Part shown: positions 1 to 11,299 of the stretch, one piece after another
Numbering within the stretch: position 1 is the stretch's first letter
Layout of the letters: each line of letters opens with the position of its first letter
Source: Nectonema munidae
Taxonomy: Eukaryota; Nematomorpha; Nectonematoida; Nectonematidae
Assembly: GCA_030549495.1 (NCBI GenBank)
Contig: JAUIRK010000119.1
Coordinates: forward strand, 186,001-250,000
Direction: 5' to 3'
Length of the DNA: 64,000 bases
The notes under the pieces: generated by a model
What the model was told of the DNA's origin: nothing
Seen by the model: the letters and a program-made list of their open reading frames with translations, nothing else
Database searches by the model: none
Position numbers and translations under genes: made by a program

Positions 1-472
1 TCAAAATAAAATTTTAATTTTGAAAAATAGCAATTTTGCATCTGTTGATAAATAATAAAAATTAAATTAAATTTTTAAATTTATCTAAAAAAATAATTAA
101 TATAACCCTTATATTATTAGAAACTTAATTTAAAGTTTACTTTTATTTTTTTTTTTTTTTAATTTAAATTAATTTCCAAAAAAAAAAAATAATTACTTCC
201 TCATTTGAAATAACAATATAAGAAAGTATGCAAGTTTACAATGTATTCAGAATGTTTAAAGTTATCGAAGGGTTCGTTTTGTTTTCGGTTTAGCGATTTT
301 GAAGAAGAAAAAACTCTTGCCTAGGGAAGATTTGCAGGAAACAAGAAGGTTTGCACAAACATTTACGCAGTGCATACAGATGTGGACAAGCTTTTTTCTA
401 AAAGAAAAAAATTTTTGTCGCTTCGCAACCTAGGATTAACATGATTAGACTAGAAATCTATGGCCACCCCTG
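1..472 (+). repeat. Dispersed repeat R1, copy 1 (hAT-like right end)
   Basis: About 390 bases (near 15-400) are repeated in reverse complement at about 30840-31210, including a shared run around the positions 300-360 that reads cctagggaagatttgcagg. The repeat ends at 472 in ggccacccctg, whose reverse complement CAGGGGTGGCC is a typical hAT-type terminus. The partner copy has its own CAGGGTGGCC end at 30488. The copy therefore runs off the left edge of the window. No coding sequence is visible. Assignment to hAT rests only on the terminal motif. Confidence 0.6.
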
Positions 473-1097
473 GTCTAGCATATCAAGAGATAGGCGGTGA
501 CTATCAGTTTTAATAATTGGTAAATGGCAATAAGGAGGGATAAAGATTTAATTGCATCAGATGAGTAGTGATCTTTCATATGTGAATGATTTTGTTCTCT
601 TGTTGATCTTTAAGAGTGGTTCACAAACTTTGTAAAAATTTTCAGTCGCGGCCTTTCAATAATATTTTAATAGCTCGGGATAAGGGGCGCACATCCGGGG
701 GGGCGAAAATGACCTTCGCCCCCCCAATAATTTTCTATAAGTAAGAGTGGCTGCTTGTTTATAAACATGTATGATGATCGCATTTTTCCTATCGAACATA
801 TTTTACAGACGATGCGTGAGAGCTATATAATAATAATCCATTGCTTCAATATGCACACAATAAGTCAATAATGTTTATCACAGTGTCTCCTCTTTATAGT
901 ATTTTTGAGCAAACATATGTTGATATCCACTAGATTTTCTCATCTTCTGTCACAGTGATTCTATTTCTCTTTCTCTCTCCTCTATTTTTCTCTTCCGCTT
1001 TCTCTGCTAAAACTCAATCATTCAGTCAAGCTCTCTTCTTTCATTCAAGCCCTCTTTTCTTGTTAAGCTCTCCTATCTCATTCAGCTCTCTTCTCTC

Positions 1098-1295
1098 CAG
1101 TGACGTAGCTAGGCTGGGGCATGAGGGGCCGTGCCCACACTTCTATGTACCGCATGGTGCCCCCATGCATCTTATGCGATATCAGTTTTTGAAAATTTCT
1201 CCAATGAAAGGATCAAGAAAGTATAAATAATGTTGCGCAAGTTTTTTGTTTTTAAATTGTGCCCCTTCTATCAACTTTTTTTGGCTACACCACTG
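1098..1295. mobile_element. hAT MITE (CAGTG-type TIRs)
   Basis: A 198-bp insert begins CAGTGACGTAGC and its reversed right end begins CAGTGGTGTAGCC. It is flanked by cttctctc (1090-1097) and cttctgtc (1296-1303), an 8-bp duplication with one mismatch. It contains GGGGC and GTGCCC segments but no coding sequence. The surrounding TC-rich tract (960-1100) is simple sequence into which it inserted. Confidence 0.75.
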
Positions 1296-1800
1296 CTTCT
1301 GTCTAATTTGCAGTTAGAGTTAAATTAAAATAGTTTTCAATCGTTACAATTTTATATTAATGAATATTGTTAGACTCACGCTAAGAATTTTTTTTCAACA
1401 AAAGTCACTTAATCTTTATCACTACGTTTGTTACATTTTGTAACATTTGAAAACTAATTTTTTCAAGAAATGAAATTTTTTTCAATAGTTATTTGGGAAT
1501 GAATATTTTGATTATCTATTCAGTTTAAAAGCAAGAATACTCTATTTGCTTAATATTTGAGCAGAGATATTTTTATAATGTTCGATTGTTAAATTTTATA
1601 AGTAACACTACATAATTAATTAAATCATTTTTTTTAAGAAAATTTGTTAATTATTATAATAAAAATATAATATCGAAACAAAATGTTTCAGTTGTTAAAA
1701 ATGTACTTGATCTATTTATGACAGCGTCAGAATTTTATTTGTAGACAGGAATATTCAAAAAAACGCAATGATTTTCTTTTCTCGTATACTTTGATTTATG

Positions 1801-2062
1801 TTTTCGCCCCATTATTTTCATAAGACATTTTGTTTCATGGACAATTCGCCCCGTTATTTTCATAAGACATTTTGTCTCATGGACAATTCTAAAAAATTAA
1901 GAGATAAATTGACTAATTTAATAGAGATAAAATAAACAAGAATATAATTTTTTTTAATAATTTTACATATATAATAAGCAAAGATGGATGAAAATAATAG
2001 CCTATGAGACAATTTGTCCATGGGGCGAATTATCAATGGGGCGAAATGTCTGTCGACCGTTA
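1801..2062. mobile_element. Foldback insert with GCCCCAT inverted repeats
   Basis: The left part repeats a segment reading cgccccattattttcataa twice. The right part carries the inverse (atggggcgaa, twice). Copy B of the host hAT (near 47160) lacks the insert. The ends are approximate because the flanking duplication is not clear. Confidence 0.5.
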
Positions 2063-2288
2063 TTTAAATAATTTTATAATTATGAGGGCTAGCTACTTAA
2101 ACGTTGGCTTTTGCTGCTTATAAAAACTTGAAAATATCAAATAAACTTTAATTCTTTATGCCTCCTATTTTTTGAAATTATTCTGAGAACAGACGGTTCC
2201 ATTTAATAGTGAAAATTGCTTTATTAGTTTATTTTGTTTCCTTTCTCTCTTATGTTAATTATGTAGCAAATTTTTCAATTTTGAGTAA

Positions 2289-2440
2289 AAGGTTAGGTGC
2301 AGCGGATGTATTTTCATTGACAAGGCACTGATGTAGCGCTTATGTCAAACTATGAACAAATTCGTATCGATGAGGAATCGAATCCAGAGGCTTCCTTGCT
2401 GAGTCTGTCATTTCAACCAACCTGTCATGCCACCCATAGG
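2289..2440 (-). repeat. tRNA-derived SINE (family S2), copy 1
   Basis: Read on the minus strand, this begins with a GGGTGGCATGA..GGTTGG segment and has a B-box-like ggattcgattcc (a degenerate GGTTCGANTCC). A tail follows with catagtttgacataa and gatgaaaa-type segments. The same head and tail order is found at 47518-47660 and 58430-58572. It is a pol III retroposon fossil, not a functional tRNA. Confidence 0.6.
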
Positions 2441-2965
2441 TTATGCTGTAGGGGATACGTCAAATTAGTTTTCAAAAAACTTAAGTTATACTCTAAAATT
2501 TTTTAGTTTTTGTTGAAGCTATATAACTTTTTTTCCTTAAAATTTATTATAAAAGGCAAATCATTGCAAAATGTTAACAGTTATTTTACTTTTTGTAGAT
2601 TTTTGTAGCTTGTATCAATTTAGCTTTTAAACTATTTTTGAATGATGCTGAGTAAAATGAAATAATGCGATCTTAATTTTTTGTTTTATTTTTGTTTGCA
2701 CAATTATAACTTCGTTTTATACCCTTGCCCCTGAATCAATCACATTTTTCATATAAACATCACAGGGTGTCTAGTAGACTCTTTGCCTTTAGACTACATT
2801 CACTCATATAAAACTATCCAACTTTCAGTTATTTGTTTTCTCTATGAATCAAATATCCTTTCATCAATTCCTGTAATGTGCCTGGTAGACTACTTCATTT
2901 TTCAAATGAAAGCCTATTCCACCCCCTAACATTTTTGGATTTTTTTAAACTAGTGTATATTCGAT

Positions 2966-3551
2966 GGTTTTAAGTAAAAATGTCCCCGAAATAAATGCCC
3001 CAATTAAAAAGTAGGAAAAAATGCCCATTAATTTTTGATTTTCAGGATTTTTTTTAATTATATAAATATTTTTATTTGGTACCGTTTTGAAAGACTAAAT
3101 TTCTTAATCTATAGGGTTTTTTTCTTTATAAAGTTCTTGAAAACAATAGCAAAGGTGCAGATTTGTGAGAATGTGATCTTAAAATCAGTTAAAATACAAA
3201 TTATATTTAGAAAGTGTTCTGATACACACAAAGTCTAAAAATATTTGTTGTTTTATATAATTTTTTTTCTATTTAAAAAATTGTCGTATGCTGAGTTTTT
3301 TAGTTTACTTTAATTAAATTTTAAATGTTTTAGATGAAAAGTTAACTTTTTTTTTATAAAAAATTTTTGACATCTTTTTTAAAAATTTTAATTAATAATT
3401 TTTTGTGTTGGGGCATTTTTTCGCGGCATTTTTACTGGGGCATTTTTTCCTACTTTTTAATTGGGGGCATTTTTTCCTACTTTTTAATTGGGGGCATTTT
3501 TTCCTACTTTTTAATTGGGACATTTTTTCGAGGAGCATTTTTTCTGCCTAC
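2966..3551. mobile_element. 586-bp TIR element with 10-bp duplication (Mutator-like MITE?)
   Basis: Terminal inverted repeats of about 45 bp share ccaattaaaaagtagg at their inner ends. The element is flanked by perfect copies of tatattcgat (2956-2965 and 3552-3561). A 9-10 bp duplication is typical of Mutator-like elements. The right arm contains three tandem copies (about 3440-3520) of a 28-bp unit, gggcattttttcctactttt plus ttaattgg. The H1 copy B lacks the insert. Short open frames across the tandem unit are artefacts of the repeat. Confidence 0.65.
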
Positions 3552-3904
3552 TATATTCGATATGCAAATTTAATTAAAATATTTTCGCTGGAAGTATAGT
3601 ATTTAAATCCACCAATTTTGTAAAAAAAAAATATAAAGTAGTGTTATAAATTTAGGACTTTAGGTATGCGCTGAATACACTCTATTTTAAAGGATTGCTT
3701 GAATATTTGGTCTGCGGTGGTATTTCCAGACCACTAATTTTGAAAATTGCAACAAAAAAAATTTCGCCCCCCCCCCCCCCAATAATTTTGAGGATGTGCG
3801 CCCCTGCTCGGGATCTCATTTAAGAAAATAAATCATCATAAAAACTACTGTACTAAAAAAATGGACACAATTGTTTACTCAAAAATTGACTGAATAATCC
3901 AATC

Positions 3905-4412
3905 AATGTCAATGGGATGGGTGAATCTGCTTCGCCTAAACCAGTTTGTCTAAGTCCTTACTCACTTCCTATCTGTTTTGGGATTTGATTTCAATGACAA
4001 GTAGCATGAAAAACGCTTTCCAACCCTCATATATAGTGGCAAATCGAAAAAGAGCTTTCAAATCAATCTTTGCAAGCATAGGACTGTCCCATTTCAATCG
4101 AAAAATCGCTATGATACATTTCACAAAAACATGTTTTGCACCTCCTCAATCATTAATCAAATCAATAGACTTTTCTTGAATTAAGAAGTCTTCTGAGTCC
4201 AGATTACTAATCAATATTATGAATGGGTTTTTGATAAATTGATAGTATTTTTCAAATTTTTCTAGATTCATAGCCTCTAGCAAAAATTTTCCTGCATAAG
4301 AATGCAATAATTCCAGCTTTATTTCAAAAGCTTTCAATTTTTTATATAAATTGTTTCGATCAAAATGACAAGTGGTGTAAAATTGTATACTGTTCAAAAA
4401 TGGGCAAAACAA
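3905..4412 (-). pseudogene. hAT transposase C-terminal remnant, minus strand
   Basis: The minus-strand frame from 4412 contains KLKAFEIKLELLHSYAGKF followed by a QFIKNPF segment. This order resembles the pre-dimerisation region of GTF2IRD2/EPM2AIP1-like hAT transposases (an F..KL.L segment, then a ..NPF.. segment). In a shifted frame further down (about 3960-4060) a degraded FATIYEGWKAFF..IKS segment resembles the family's FGSTY.CE..FS..K motif. The reading frame is broken by at least one stop and one frameshift. An agagtggttcacaaac segment at about 612-627 may be the eroded 3' end of this element, with H1 copy A inserted between. Confidence 0.4.
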
Positions 4413-5238
4413 CTTGATCCTAAGAAAGAATGGCTAAAGCACTCAGAGACAAATAACATGGTCGACACAATATCTTGTGATTTGTGTCAAAAACATGAGA
4501 CAAAGCTGAACGCACTGAGAAATTTTAGTCCCTCTTTCATAGTAGGCATCAAGAACACTCACTGCCTTAAAGAGAGACAATGTTGTCAAACATTCAAAGT
4601 CAGATATGCATGGCAAAGCTTTAAATCTTGAACACAAACCTGCATCCATCATAGATATTTACAAGTAACAATTTAATTGCCGTTTAGTAAATATCCAAAA
4701 ATTGCAGAACTAGACCTACGTCATGGTGTACAGTTAGGCCAGACATATTCGAATGAGCCAAAGTGTCAAGAATTCACTCACGGTATTGGTGAGACTATGC
4801 AAGATGAACTTGTGCAAAGCTTAGTCAAAGCTGAATACTTTTCTGTGATGCTTGATAGTGCCACTGATGTTAACACCATTGAAAAAGAGGTGATCTTTGT
4901 TTTGTTTATTGATGAACAAGGTTGTGTGCAAACTAGGTTCTTGCGATTTAAAAATGTTGCCGTGCTAATGCCGAAGGCTTAAAACATGCGCTTGAAGACT
5001 CCTTCATGAGTCTTGGTATCAAAAATTTTGATTCTCAGCTGGTGGGCTTTGCCACAGATGGTGCAAGTGTGCATTTTGGTCACAAAAAAGGATTAGTTTC
5101 TCTGCTTAGACTAGCTAGTCCGTGGCTAATAGCCATCCCCTATTTGAACCACAGACTTGAACTGGCAGCAAGAGATGCTTTTAGTGGCACCTATATTGAT
5201 GAGATTCTAACTATGGTAAATAAGCTCTATGCTTTATC
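4358..5238 (+). pseudogene. ZNF862-like hAT transposase, 5' part
   Basis: The frame opens at 4365 with a zinc-finger-like N-terminus (VQKWAKQLDPKKEWL, then a CDLC pair near residues 39-42, then LRNFSPSFIVG), as in ZNF862/TTF-type hAT proteins. The catalytic-region text is clear: YFSVMLDSATDV..EKEV at about 4830-4890 and FATDGASVHFGHKKGL at about 5050-5095, followed by LNHRLELAARDAFSGTY. The frame contains a stop near 4629, a shift between about 4600 and 4680, and a shift near 4980, so it is a pseudogene. At 5238 it is interrupted by a different hAT and resumes at 7103. Confidence 0.8.
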
Positions 5239-7102
5239 CAGGGGTCGGAAACCTATGTCTCGCGAGCCAGATATGGCTCTTTTAATGACTGCATCTGCCT
5301 CTCAGATAAATCAGGTGGCCTTCATGAAAAAGGGAGGTATCACGATAATGCATCAACAGAAAGAAGGCTTGTCAAGAGCTACTGTCCAGAGTGCAAGCTA
5401 GTGAGCAGCAACTCCCTGTATGGACGCGACAAAGTGACTCTAGTTCGGCTAGCTTTTTTAATTTGCTGGTTAGTTAGGAATTGTGAGGAACGGAAAGCCA
5501 TTTACAGTTGGCGAATGTGTCAAAACATTCATGCTTGATGTGGCCAAAGAACTTTTTAACGACTTCTTGGATAAAGACAATATAATCAAAAGAATAAAAG
5601 AAATCCCTGTGAGCAAAAACTATCGTACCATTATGATGTCAAATCAAGTGGAGAGACAACACGTGAAGGACATAAATGCAGCGAAATATTTTTCTCTTGC
5701 TTTGGATGAATCAACAGAAGTGTCATTTATCCCAGTTCAGTATCATTGCACGTTATGTTGCAGGTGACACACTGCGTGAGGAAAGCCTTGCCGTTTGGTC
5801 GCAGAAAGGGACAACGAAAAGGGAGGATTTATTCAAGTCTTTCATGGAGTTTGCCAAAGAAAAAATTCTACCTATGGATAAACTTATTTCTGTGTGTACT
5901 GACGGTGCCGGTGCATGGTGGGAAAAAACAGAGGTTTGTTGCGTTTCCGAGAACAGACCCATCCTAAGTTTTCATTGCATTCTACATCAGGAGGCCCTTT
6001 GTGCGCAAATGTGTAGAAAGCAGATTGGTAAGGTGATGTCGTTGATCATTTGGGTTTGAACTTTATTGTTGCCTGAGCTTTAAATGATCGCAGTTTAAAG
6101 CATTGCGGGATGACGTTGGCAATAATTATCCCGAACTGGTTTTGCACAGAAATGAGCGTTGGCTGTCAAGAGGGAAGGTGCTTAGCCGTTTTGCGGCTTG
6201 TCTGAGTTAAATCCGATCTTTTCTTCGAATAAAAGAGGCCGAACAATCCGAGCTATCGGACAATGAGTGGCTCCTCAAGTTTTTTCATCTTGTGGACATG
6301 ACTGAACACATCCAACTCAATGTCAAAATGCAAGACGTTAGAAATACAGTGTTATCCCTTCAACAATCAATCTTTGCTAGAAATCTTTAAAGTGGATATT
6401 GAAACAGGTTGTTTACAGCACTTTGAAAAACTAAGAGAATTTAAAGACGCGTGCATGGCAAATAACTCCGCTGAACATTTTGATCTCCAGAAGTTATTGC
6501 TGACCTGAAGGCCACAGATATGTGGGTGAACAAGTTCAAATCACTGAATGAAGATTTGGAAATACTTGCACGGATCTAAGCAGAGCTGGCAAGCCAAAAT
6601 AAATGGACAGACATGAAAAAACTTCAACCCGCAGACCAGCTGATTGCCAAAACTTGGAACGCGCTTGCTGTCACATACCACACACTGCAGAGTGTGCTTT
6701 TTGCAGTATTGACCATGTTTGGCTCTACATATGCATGTGAGCAGTCCTCACACCTGAAAAACATAATGATCAACCTGCGGTCACGTCTAATAGGTGGAAG
6801 TTTAAACGCCTGCATGAAGCTGAACCTCACCACGTATCATATCAACCAGACTACAAAGCCATCAGGAAAACCATGCAGCACCAGAAGTGGCATTAATAGT
6901 AAGAAGTACTTTGCTTATTAATATAAAACTTCGATAAACAAATGTTGTTTAAAATAAATTAGGTCTTATTATACTCTAAAAGTGTTGGTCTTTTTTCCAT
7001 TTAGTTGTATTCACTATTTAAAAATATATATGGCTCTCAGAGGATTAGATTATAAAATATGTGTTTTTTGGCTCTTTTAGTCAAAAAGGTTCTCGACCCC
7101 TG
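5239..7102 (+). mobile_element. Second hAT element (GTF2IRD2/EPM2AIP1-like), nested in the ZNF862-like hAT
   Basis: The left end reads CAGGGGTCGGAAACC and the reversed right end CAGGGGTCGAGAACC, so the TIRs are well preserved. The flanking 8-mers gctttatc and ccctatac are a poor match, so the duplication is eroded. On either side the coding sequence of the host transposase continues (NKLYAL to the left, KRIREMKTLAD to the right). This shows that the element sits inside that gene. The total length of 1864 bp is shorter than a complete autonomous element of this kind. Confidence 0.8.
5485..6880 (+). pseudogene. hAT transposase of the nested element (GTF2IRD2/EPM2AIP1/SCAND3-like)
   Basis: Conserved blocks occur in order but in changing frames: GKPFTVGECVKTFMLDVAKE (about 5487), NAAKYFSLALDEST (about 5676), ARYVAGDTLREESLAV (about 5750), MDKLISVCTDGAGA (about 5875), RPILSFHCILHQEALCAQM (about 5956), HFEKLREFKDA (about 6420), KTWNALAVTYHTLQ (about 6647) and MFGSTYACEQSSHLKNI (about 6715), the dimerisation motif. 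At least five frameshifts or stops separate them. The catalytic D (LALDEST) and the CTDGA block are recognisable, but the protein cannot be made. Confidence 0.8.
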
Positions 7103-7982
7103 CCCTATACCATAGAAGTCCGAAACGAATCCGTGAGATGAAAACGCTTGCTGACATCATGGATGAGCAAATTATTATGCCACAAAGGGCAAATGGTACC
7201 AGATGGTTGCAACACAAGATACGTGCTTGTGAAAGTCTCATCCAAGGGTATCCAGTTGTCGTTGCTCGCTTGGAAAATTGTGCTGAAGATGCCTCAACTC
7301 CAAAAACTGATCAGGCTAAACTGAAGGACCATCTTCGCAAGTTGAAAAGTGCCAAGTTTGTTCTCTACCTTCTTTTTTTCAAAGATTTGCTCATACCTTT
7401 GTCCAATCTGTCTCTCTATCTTCAAAAAGACAGTGTGGATCTTCTGCAAGCCCAAGCTTTACTTGACACTTTTTACAATAAACTGAATTCAGACTCAATT
7501 CATTTGGTCATAATGAACTTGTTGTTTTGTTAAAACACTTCAAATTGTTGCTTGAGAAAAAAAGTGTAGACATTGACTGTGTGGTCTAAGAATGAGATGA
7601 ATTTAAAGCTTTTCGCAGCTGTCACATCTCAACAGACAGGATCTTTGGAAATCCTTTCTTTCTACATAAAGATAATTACCCCAATCTAGCCCATATCATT
7701 CAAATAATATGTTTAATACCAGTATCCAACGCTAAAGTGGAGAGAGCATTTTCCAACATGGGAAGAGTAAAAGTTAACCATGGCAACCGCCTTAGCGAAG
7801 TAACCCTTTACCACTTGCTTCGCATACCTCTGGAAGGCCCAGAACTCCCCAACTTCAACTCAGCACCTGAAGTAAAATGTTTTTTTCAACAAGAAAGTCG
7901 TCGTCCTCAAGTGCAACCGTATGGAGAAAAGCGCAAAGCAGAAGAGAAGGAGGAGGTGCAACTTACAAAAACTTGTGTGTAG
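7103..7982 (+). pseudogene. ZNF862-like hAT transposase, 3' part
   Basis: The frame resumes with KRIREMKTLADIMDEQII and ANGTRWLQHKIRA (about 7185-7225). The RW pair is the conserved hAT block before the second half of the RNase H fold. The frame runs to 7533, where it stops. After a degraded stretch, the C-terminal dimerisation domain appears as VSNAKVERAFSNMGRVK and RLSEVTLYHLLRI (7728-7835). A basic, glutamate-rich tail ends at 7982 and is followed by AAATAAA-type sequence near 8014. No clean right TIR was found. Confidence 0.75.
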
Positions 7983-9009
7983 ACTTTAAAATCATCTTCT
8001 AATGTGCATGCAAAATAAATATTAAAATGTTAGCTACATAAAAAATAGCAACTGCTACACAATATAAATTTTGCATAGCAGTTTTTGCTGTGCAATATTT
8101 TAATGTAAATTTTACCCTGCATACTACATACATATTGACATTAGACATCCATACAATGAAATACATGAATCTCAAAAAAAGCGCTATGGCCTGTCATCTA
8201 ACATGATCGTTTCTTCAAATATTATCTAAATAAAGACACACAATGAAGTATAGCGCTATTTTGCTATCTTTTCGTTATTAAAATTAATATACAAACACTG
8301 TATGATAAAGGAAACAGATGTAAAAATAATAAGGAAATGTATACATTGATGTGCCAATCAAAAAACTGATAAAAAATTCAATTCAGTTTTATAGGTTAAA
8401 ATTTTTTAAAATCTAGGTTTTTAAGTTAGTTTTACGCTAAATAAAAAGATGGGTAAATTTTAAACAAAAAAAATAGTTTAGTTTTTCTAAGAAGTGCTTT
8501 AAAAAAATGTTAACCTCAAAAACACTAAATCAGGAGTGTTTGTAAAAACACATGCCAAAGAAAAAATTGATGAAAAATTTATAAAAAATATTAAACTTTT
8601 ATTCTTTTTGACTTAAAACTACAGATGTCATTAAAACACGCGCACGCAAGTAAATCAAAAAATAAAAACACATGCCCTAAGTGCATATATATTCAAAAAT
8701 TGATAAGCAATCCATATAAAAACAATAAAAAGAAAATATTAAACTTTTCTTATTTTTTTGACCAAAAACTCCAGTTTAATTTATTCCGCCCTTTACAACT
8801 TGAAAAACTGGATTTGAAACATAAAGAATAATAATTAAATTTTAATTGATAAATACTATAAAATTTTAAAAAAATATATGTCATCTGCATTTCAATTTAT
8901 ATTAAAAATGTAAATATTGGTAAAAGGAGAGAAAGAAGAAGAAATTCTCGATATTAAAAGATAATACGAAAAATCCTCGATAAGATATTCGTTTAAAATT
9001 AATAGAGTT
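7983..9009. other. AT-rich gap with imperfect local duplication
   Basis: An inverted repeat of about 18 bp around the word gcaactgct/agcagttttt lies at 8048-8095 and could be part of the hAT 3' end. Two related segments beginning aaaaacacatgcc occur at about 8546 and 8666, each followed by a ttaaacttt...tttttgac segment. No gene was recognised. Confidence 0.4.
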
Positions 9010-9568
9010 AATTGTAACGTTACAAGTAGCCAAAAAGTTGTTCACTAAATGTATTAGCTCTCTCAACACCTGTCAATAAACGAAACTCATCAGAGCCAAC
9101 TATTTCAGAGAAATTGTCTTTTCCCTTTTGATTTATGTACGACCAAACTTTTTTAGGACTATGTTTATAGTTTGAAAGAAGCTTTTCTCATGAAATACCC
9201 TAGCTTTGCGCGTCTCTTTTCTTAAAACATTTGATACTTGTCTATACCTGGTAAGCATACCTTCGCTTCTAAACTTGATAAAATTGGCAAAAAGTTTTTT
9301 CTTTTTTTTTAAACAAAATTCTATATCGTTAGTAAAATAGTCACGAAATTTTCTATTAGACTTTTTAAAAGAATATACTTTTCTATAAGGGAATAAAGTT
9401 TCCTTATGAAAAAAGAATAAAACTCATCAAGTTCAGAATCCTCTCTAGGTCATTCCAATCAATTTTGAGAAAATCAGAAATAATAATATCATAGTTATCA
9501 GATTGAAAATTATATTTTTTAGTAGAAAAAATAGCAGTGCTTGTTATTTTCATAATGTTAAAATGAAT
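9010..9568 (-). pseudogene. LINE ORF2 linker and start of reverse transcriptase, minus strand
   Basis: On the minus strand the translation gives SDNYDIISDFLKIDWNDL, KETLFPYRKVYSF, RKFRDYFTNDIEF and KVW plus YINQKGKDNFSEI, in changing frames. This is the pattern of the linker between the endonuclease and reverse transcriptase domains in CR1/L2/Jockey-type LINEs. The endonuclease itself lies at 15557-16470. Removal of the 6 kb insert would place the SDH motif directly before this segment. The LINE is lost beyond about 9010, so the core reverse transcriptase motifs are absent. Confidence 0.65.
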
Positions 9569-10679
9569 GTACATATGGGTAGGTGTAAAATAAGCTGCAA
9601 AAAAAGCTGCAAAAGTAAAGCCTGATTTCGAATAAACGAAAAGAGATAACAGAGTGAAAATTTACTTACATATAAAACTCGAGTCTCTAATTCAGAAAAA
9701 AATCAAATCAAGTTATATATATTAAAAAAACATTATATTTTAGTGATAATAAGTCAAAATTTATGGATTTGTCTTCCATTTCTGTTACCTCGATGGTGGC
9801 AATAATGTCTATGCGAATTAATTTATGTAAAAAAATATATTTTCATTTTAAAAAATTAATTTTCAAAAATATTTTGTTAAATTTTTAATTTCTTTAATCT
9901 TTTTATTCTCTTTTGTTTTTAAAGATGATCTTTATTCAAAATATCAAATAAAAAATATATTTATTATATTATTATTATTGATTTGAGAATAGATAAAGCT
10001 CGTCAAAGATAAGCGTTAACGATAAATGCTCACGTACAGCCACTAGATGCAAATTCAAACCTCAAAGTTTGAACACAAAAGTGGAACTGAGACTTCAATA
10101 GAAGAAAGAGGTCTTTTACACTGTGTACGCTTAGTTATGATGATCAAATACAAGAGTACATACAATTTCTAGTTTTAACTAACACCTTGTTTGCAGAATT
10201 AAGTATATATTTATTTTGATATAATTTAATTCACTTAATATACTGAGCACTTCTTTTGTCATCACTTTCTTAAATATGCTGAGCACTTCTTTTCATTTGG
10301 ATCTTTCTAACTTCAAATATACCGTGATTTTAATAAACAATTTATTGCAGATCTGATTGTGATATTTTTGAAAATTACTATCCTGTCAAAAAATTTATTA
10401 AATCAAGAATTTTCGAAATTAAAAACAATAATAAATTTTAAATGCATAATTTTTCAATAAATATAGTATTTATTTACTTAATACACCATTTTATGATGTA
10501 TAATCTGTCAGTAAATTAATTTTCACATGTAACCTAACTGATAAATTTACTTTCACCGGAGAAGCTATCTGAATAATTTCATATTTTCTAAAACACTTAA
10601 TTTTACATAACTACACCAACATCAATGAATTTTTAAGCGAGTTTACCCTTACCTTTAATGTTTATAATATTTTAATATC

Positions 10680-11299
10680 TACCAAAAAGTCGAGTCTTTG
10701 GGATCCAAAAAATCCTTTAAGTTATCCGAAGTTCGAGTTAAACGAATGATCAGTATCATATATTTTCTTGAATGAATAGCAGTTCTGTGATACTTCCAGG
10801 TACAAATTTAAGGGAGCAAAACCTCAAAAAAAATTGAATTCATTTTATTTTATAAAAAAATAACGAGAGTATATATACAAAATTAGGATAATTTATGTTG
10901 AAAAGGGCATAAAATTTTGTGCCTACACGCTTAAAGATAATAATAAAATATGGTACAATAATTCAAAGCAAATCATAGGGCTGCAAATATCTCAGCGCTG
11001 AAAATGCCTTACAACGAAATGAATGAAAGCATGTGTAATTCACACTTTTATTGATTTTTCATAAAAACTTTGTATTCAAAGCCTCTGAAATATATTGCAA
11101 CATGATGAACTGCAATTCACAGATAGCATTGAAATTTTTATCCCGAATAATTTAAGTTATAAATTGATATCAGAAAAAGCATGAATTACTTCCATTTAAC
11201 CGAAAATTCCACCTATCTGATTTTGAGTTAAACGAAAATTTAGCATGTGTAGATATGACTGAGACAGGTAAAGCGACTCGAGTTATCGAGAGCTTACTA
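10680..11299. mobile_element. Possible pogo/Tigger-like MITE
   Basis: The left side has gtcgagtc and gttatccgaagttcgagtt. The right side, reversed, has ctctcgataactcgagtcg and a ttcgtttaactc segment. The density of TTCGA/TTCGT words at both ends is like that of pogo/Tigger non-autonomous elements. TA dinucleotides flank the proposed ends, but the inverted repeat is diffuse. Confidence 0.35.

Larger units (their letters stand above)
682..3806. mobile_element. Non-autonomous hAT element, family H1 copy A, with nested inserts
   Basis: The ends are inverted repeats: the left end reads aaggggcgcacatcc and the right end, reversed, caggggcgcacatcc, each followed by a run of G and then a cgaa or aataattt segment. 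An 8-bp duplication, ctcgggat, flanks the element at 674-681 and 3807-3814. CAGGGG-type ends with an 8-bp duplication are the hAT signature. No transposase is present. The right half (from about 1510) is repeated at 46868-48592. Comparison of the two copies shows that the inserts at about 1801-2062 and 2966-3551 are later arrivals. A further insert sits at 1098-1295 and a SINE at 2289-2440. Confidence 0.8.

Noticed and set aside
955-1230. Open frame of 91 codons rich in S, F and L
   Set aside because: It runs from a TC-rich simple tract into the MITE at 1098-1295, and both are non-coding.
3367-3599. Two overlapping open frames with a repeated GGIFSYFLI motif
   Set aside because: They are translations of the 28-bp tandem unit in the right arm of the 586-bp TIR element. 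The periodicity comes from DNA, not from a protein.
8625-8831. Short basic open frame
   Set aside because: It has only AT-rich codons, lies over an imperfect DNA duplication and has no splice or start context.
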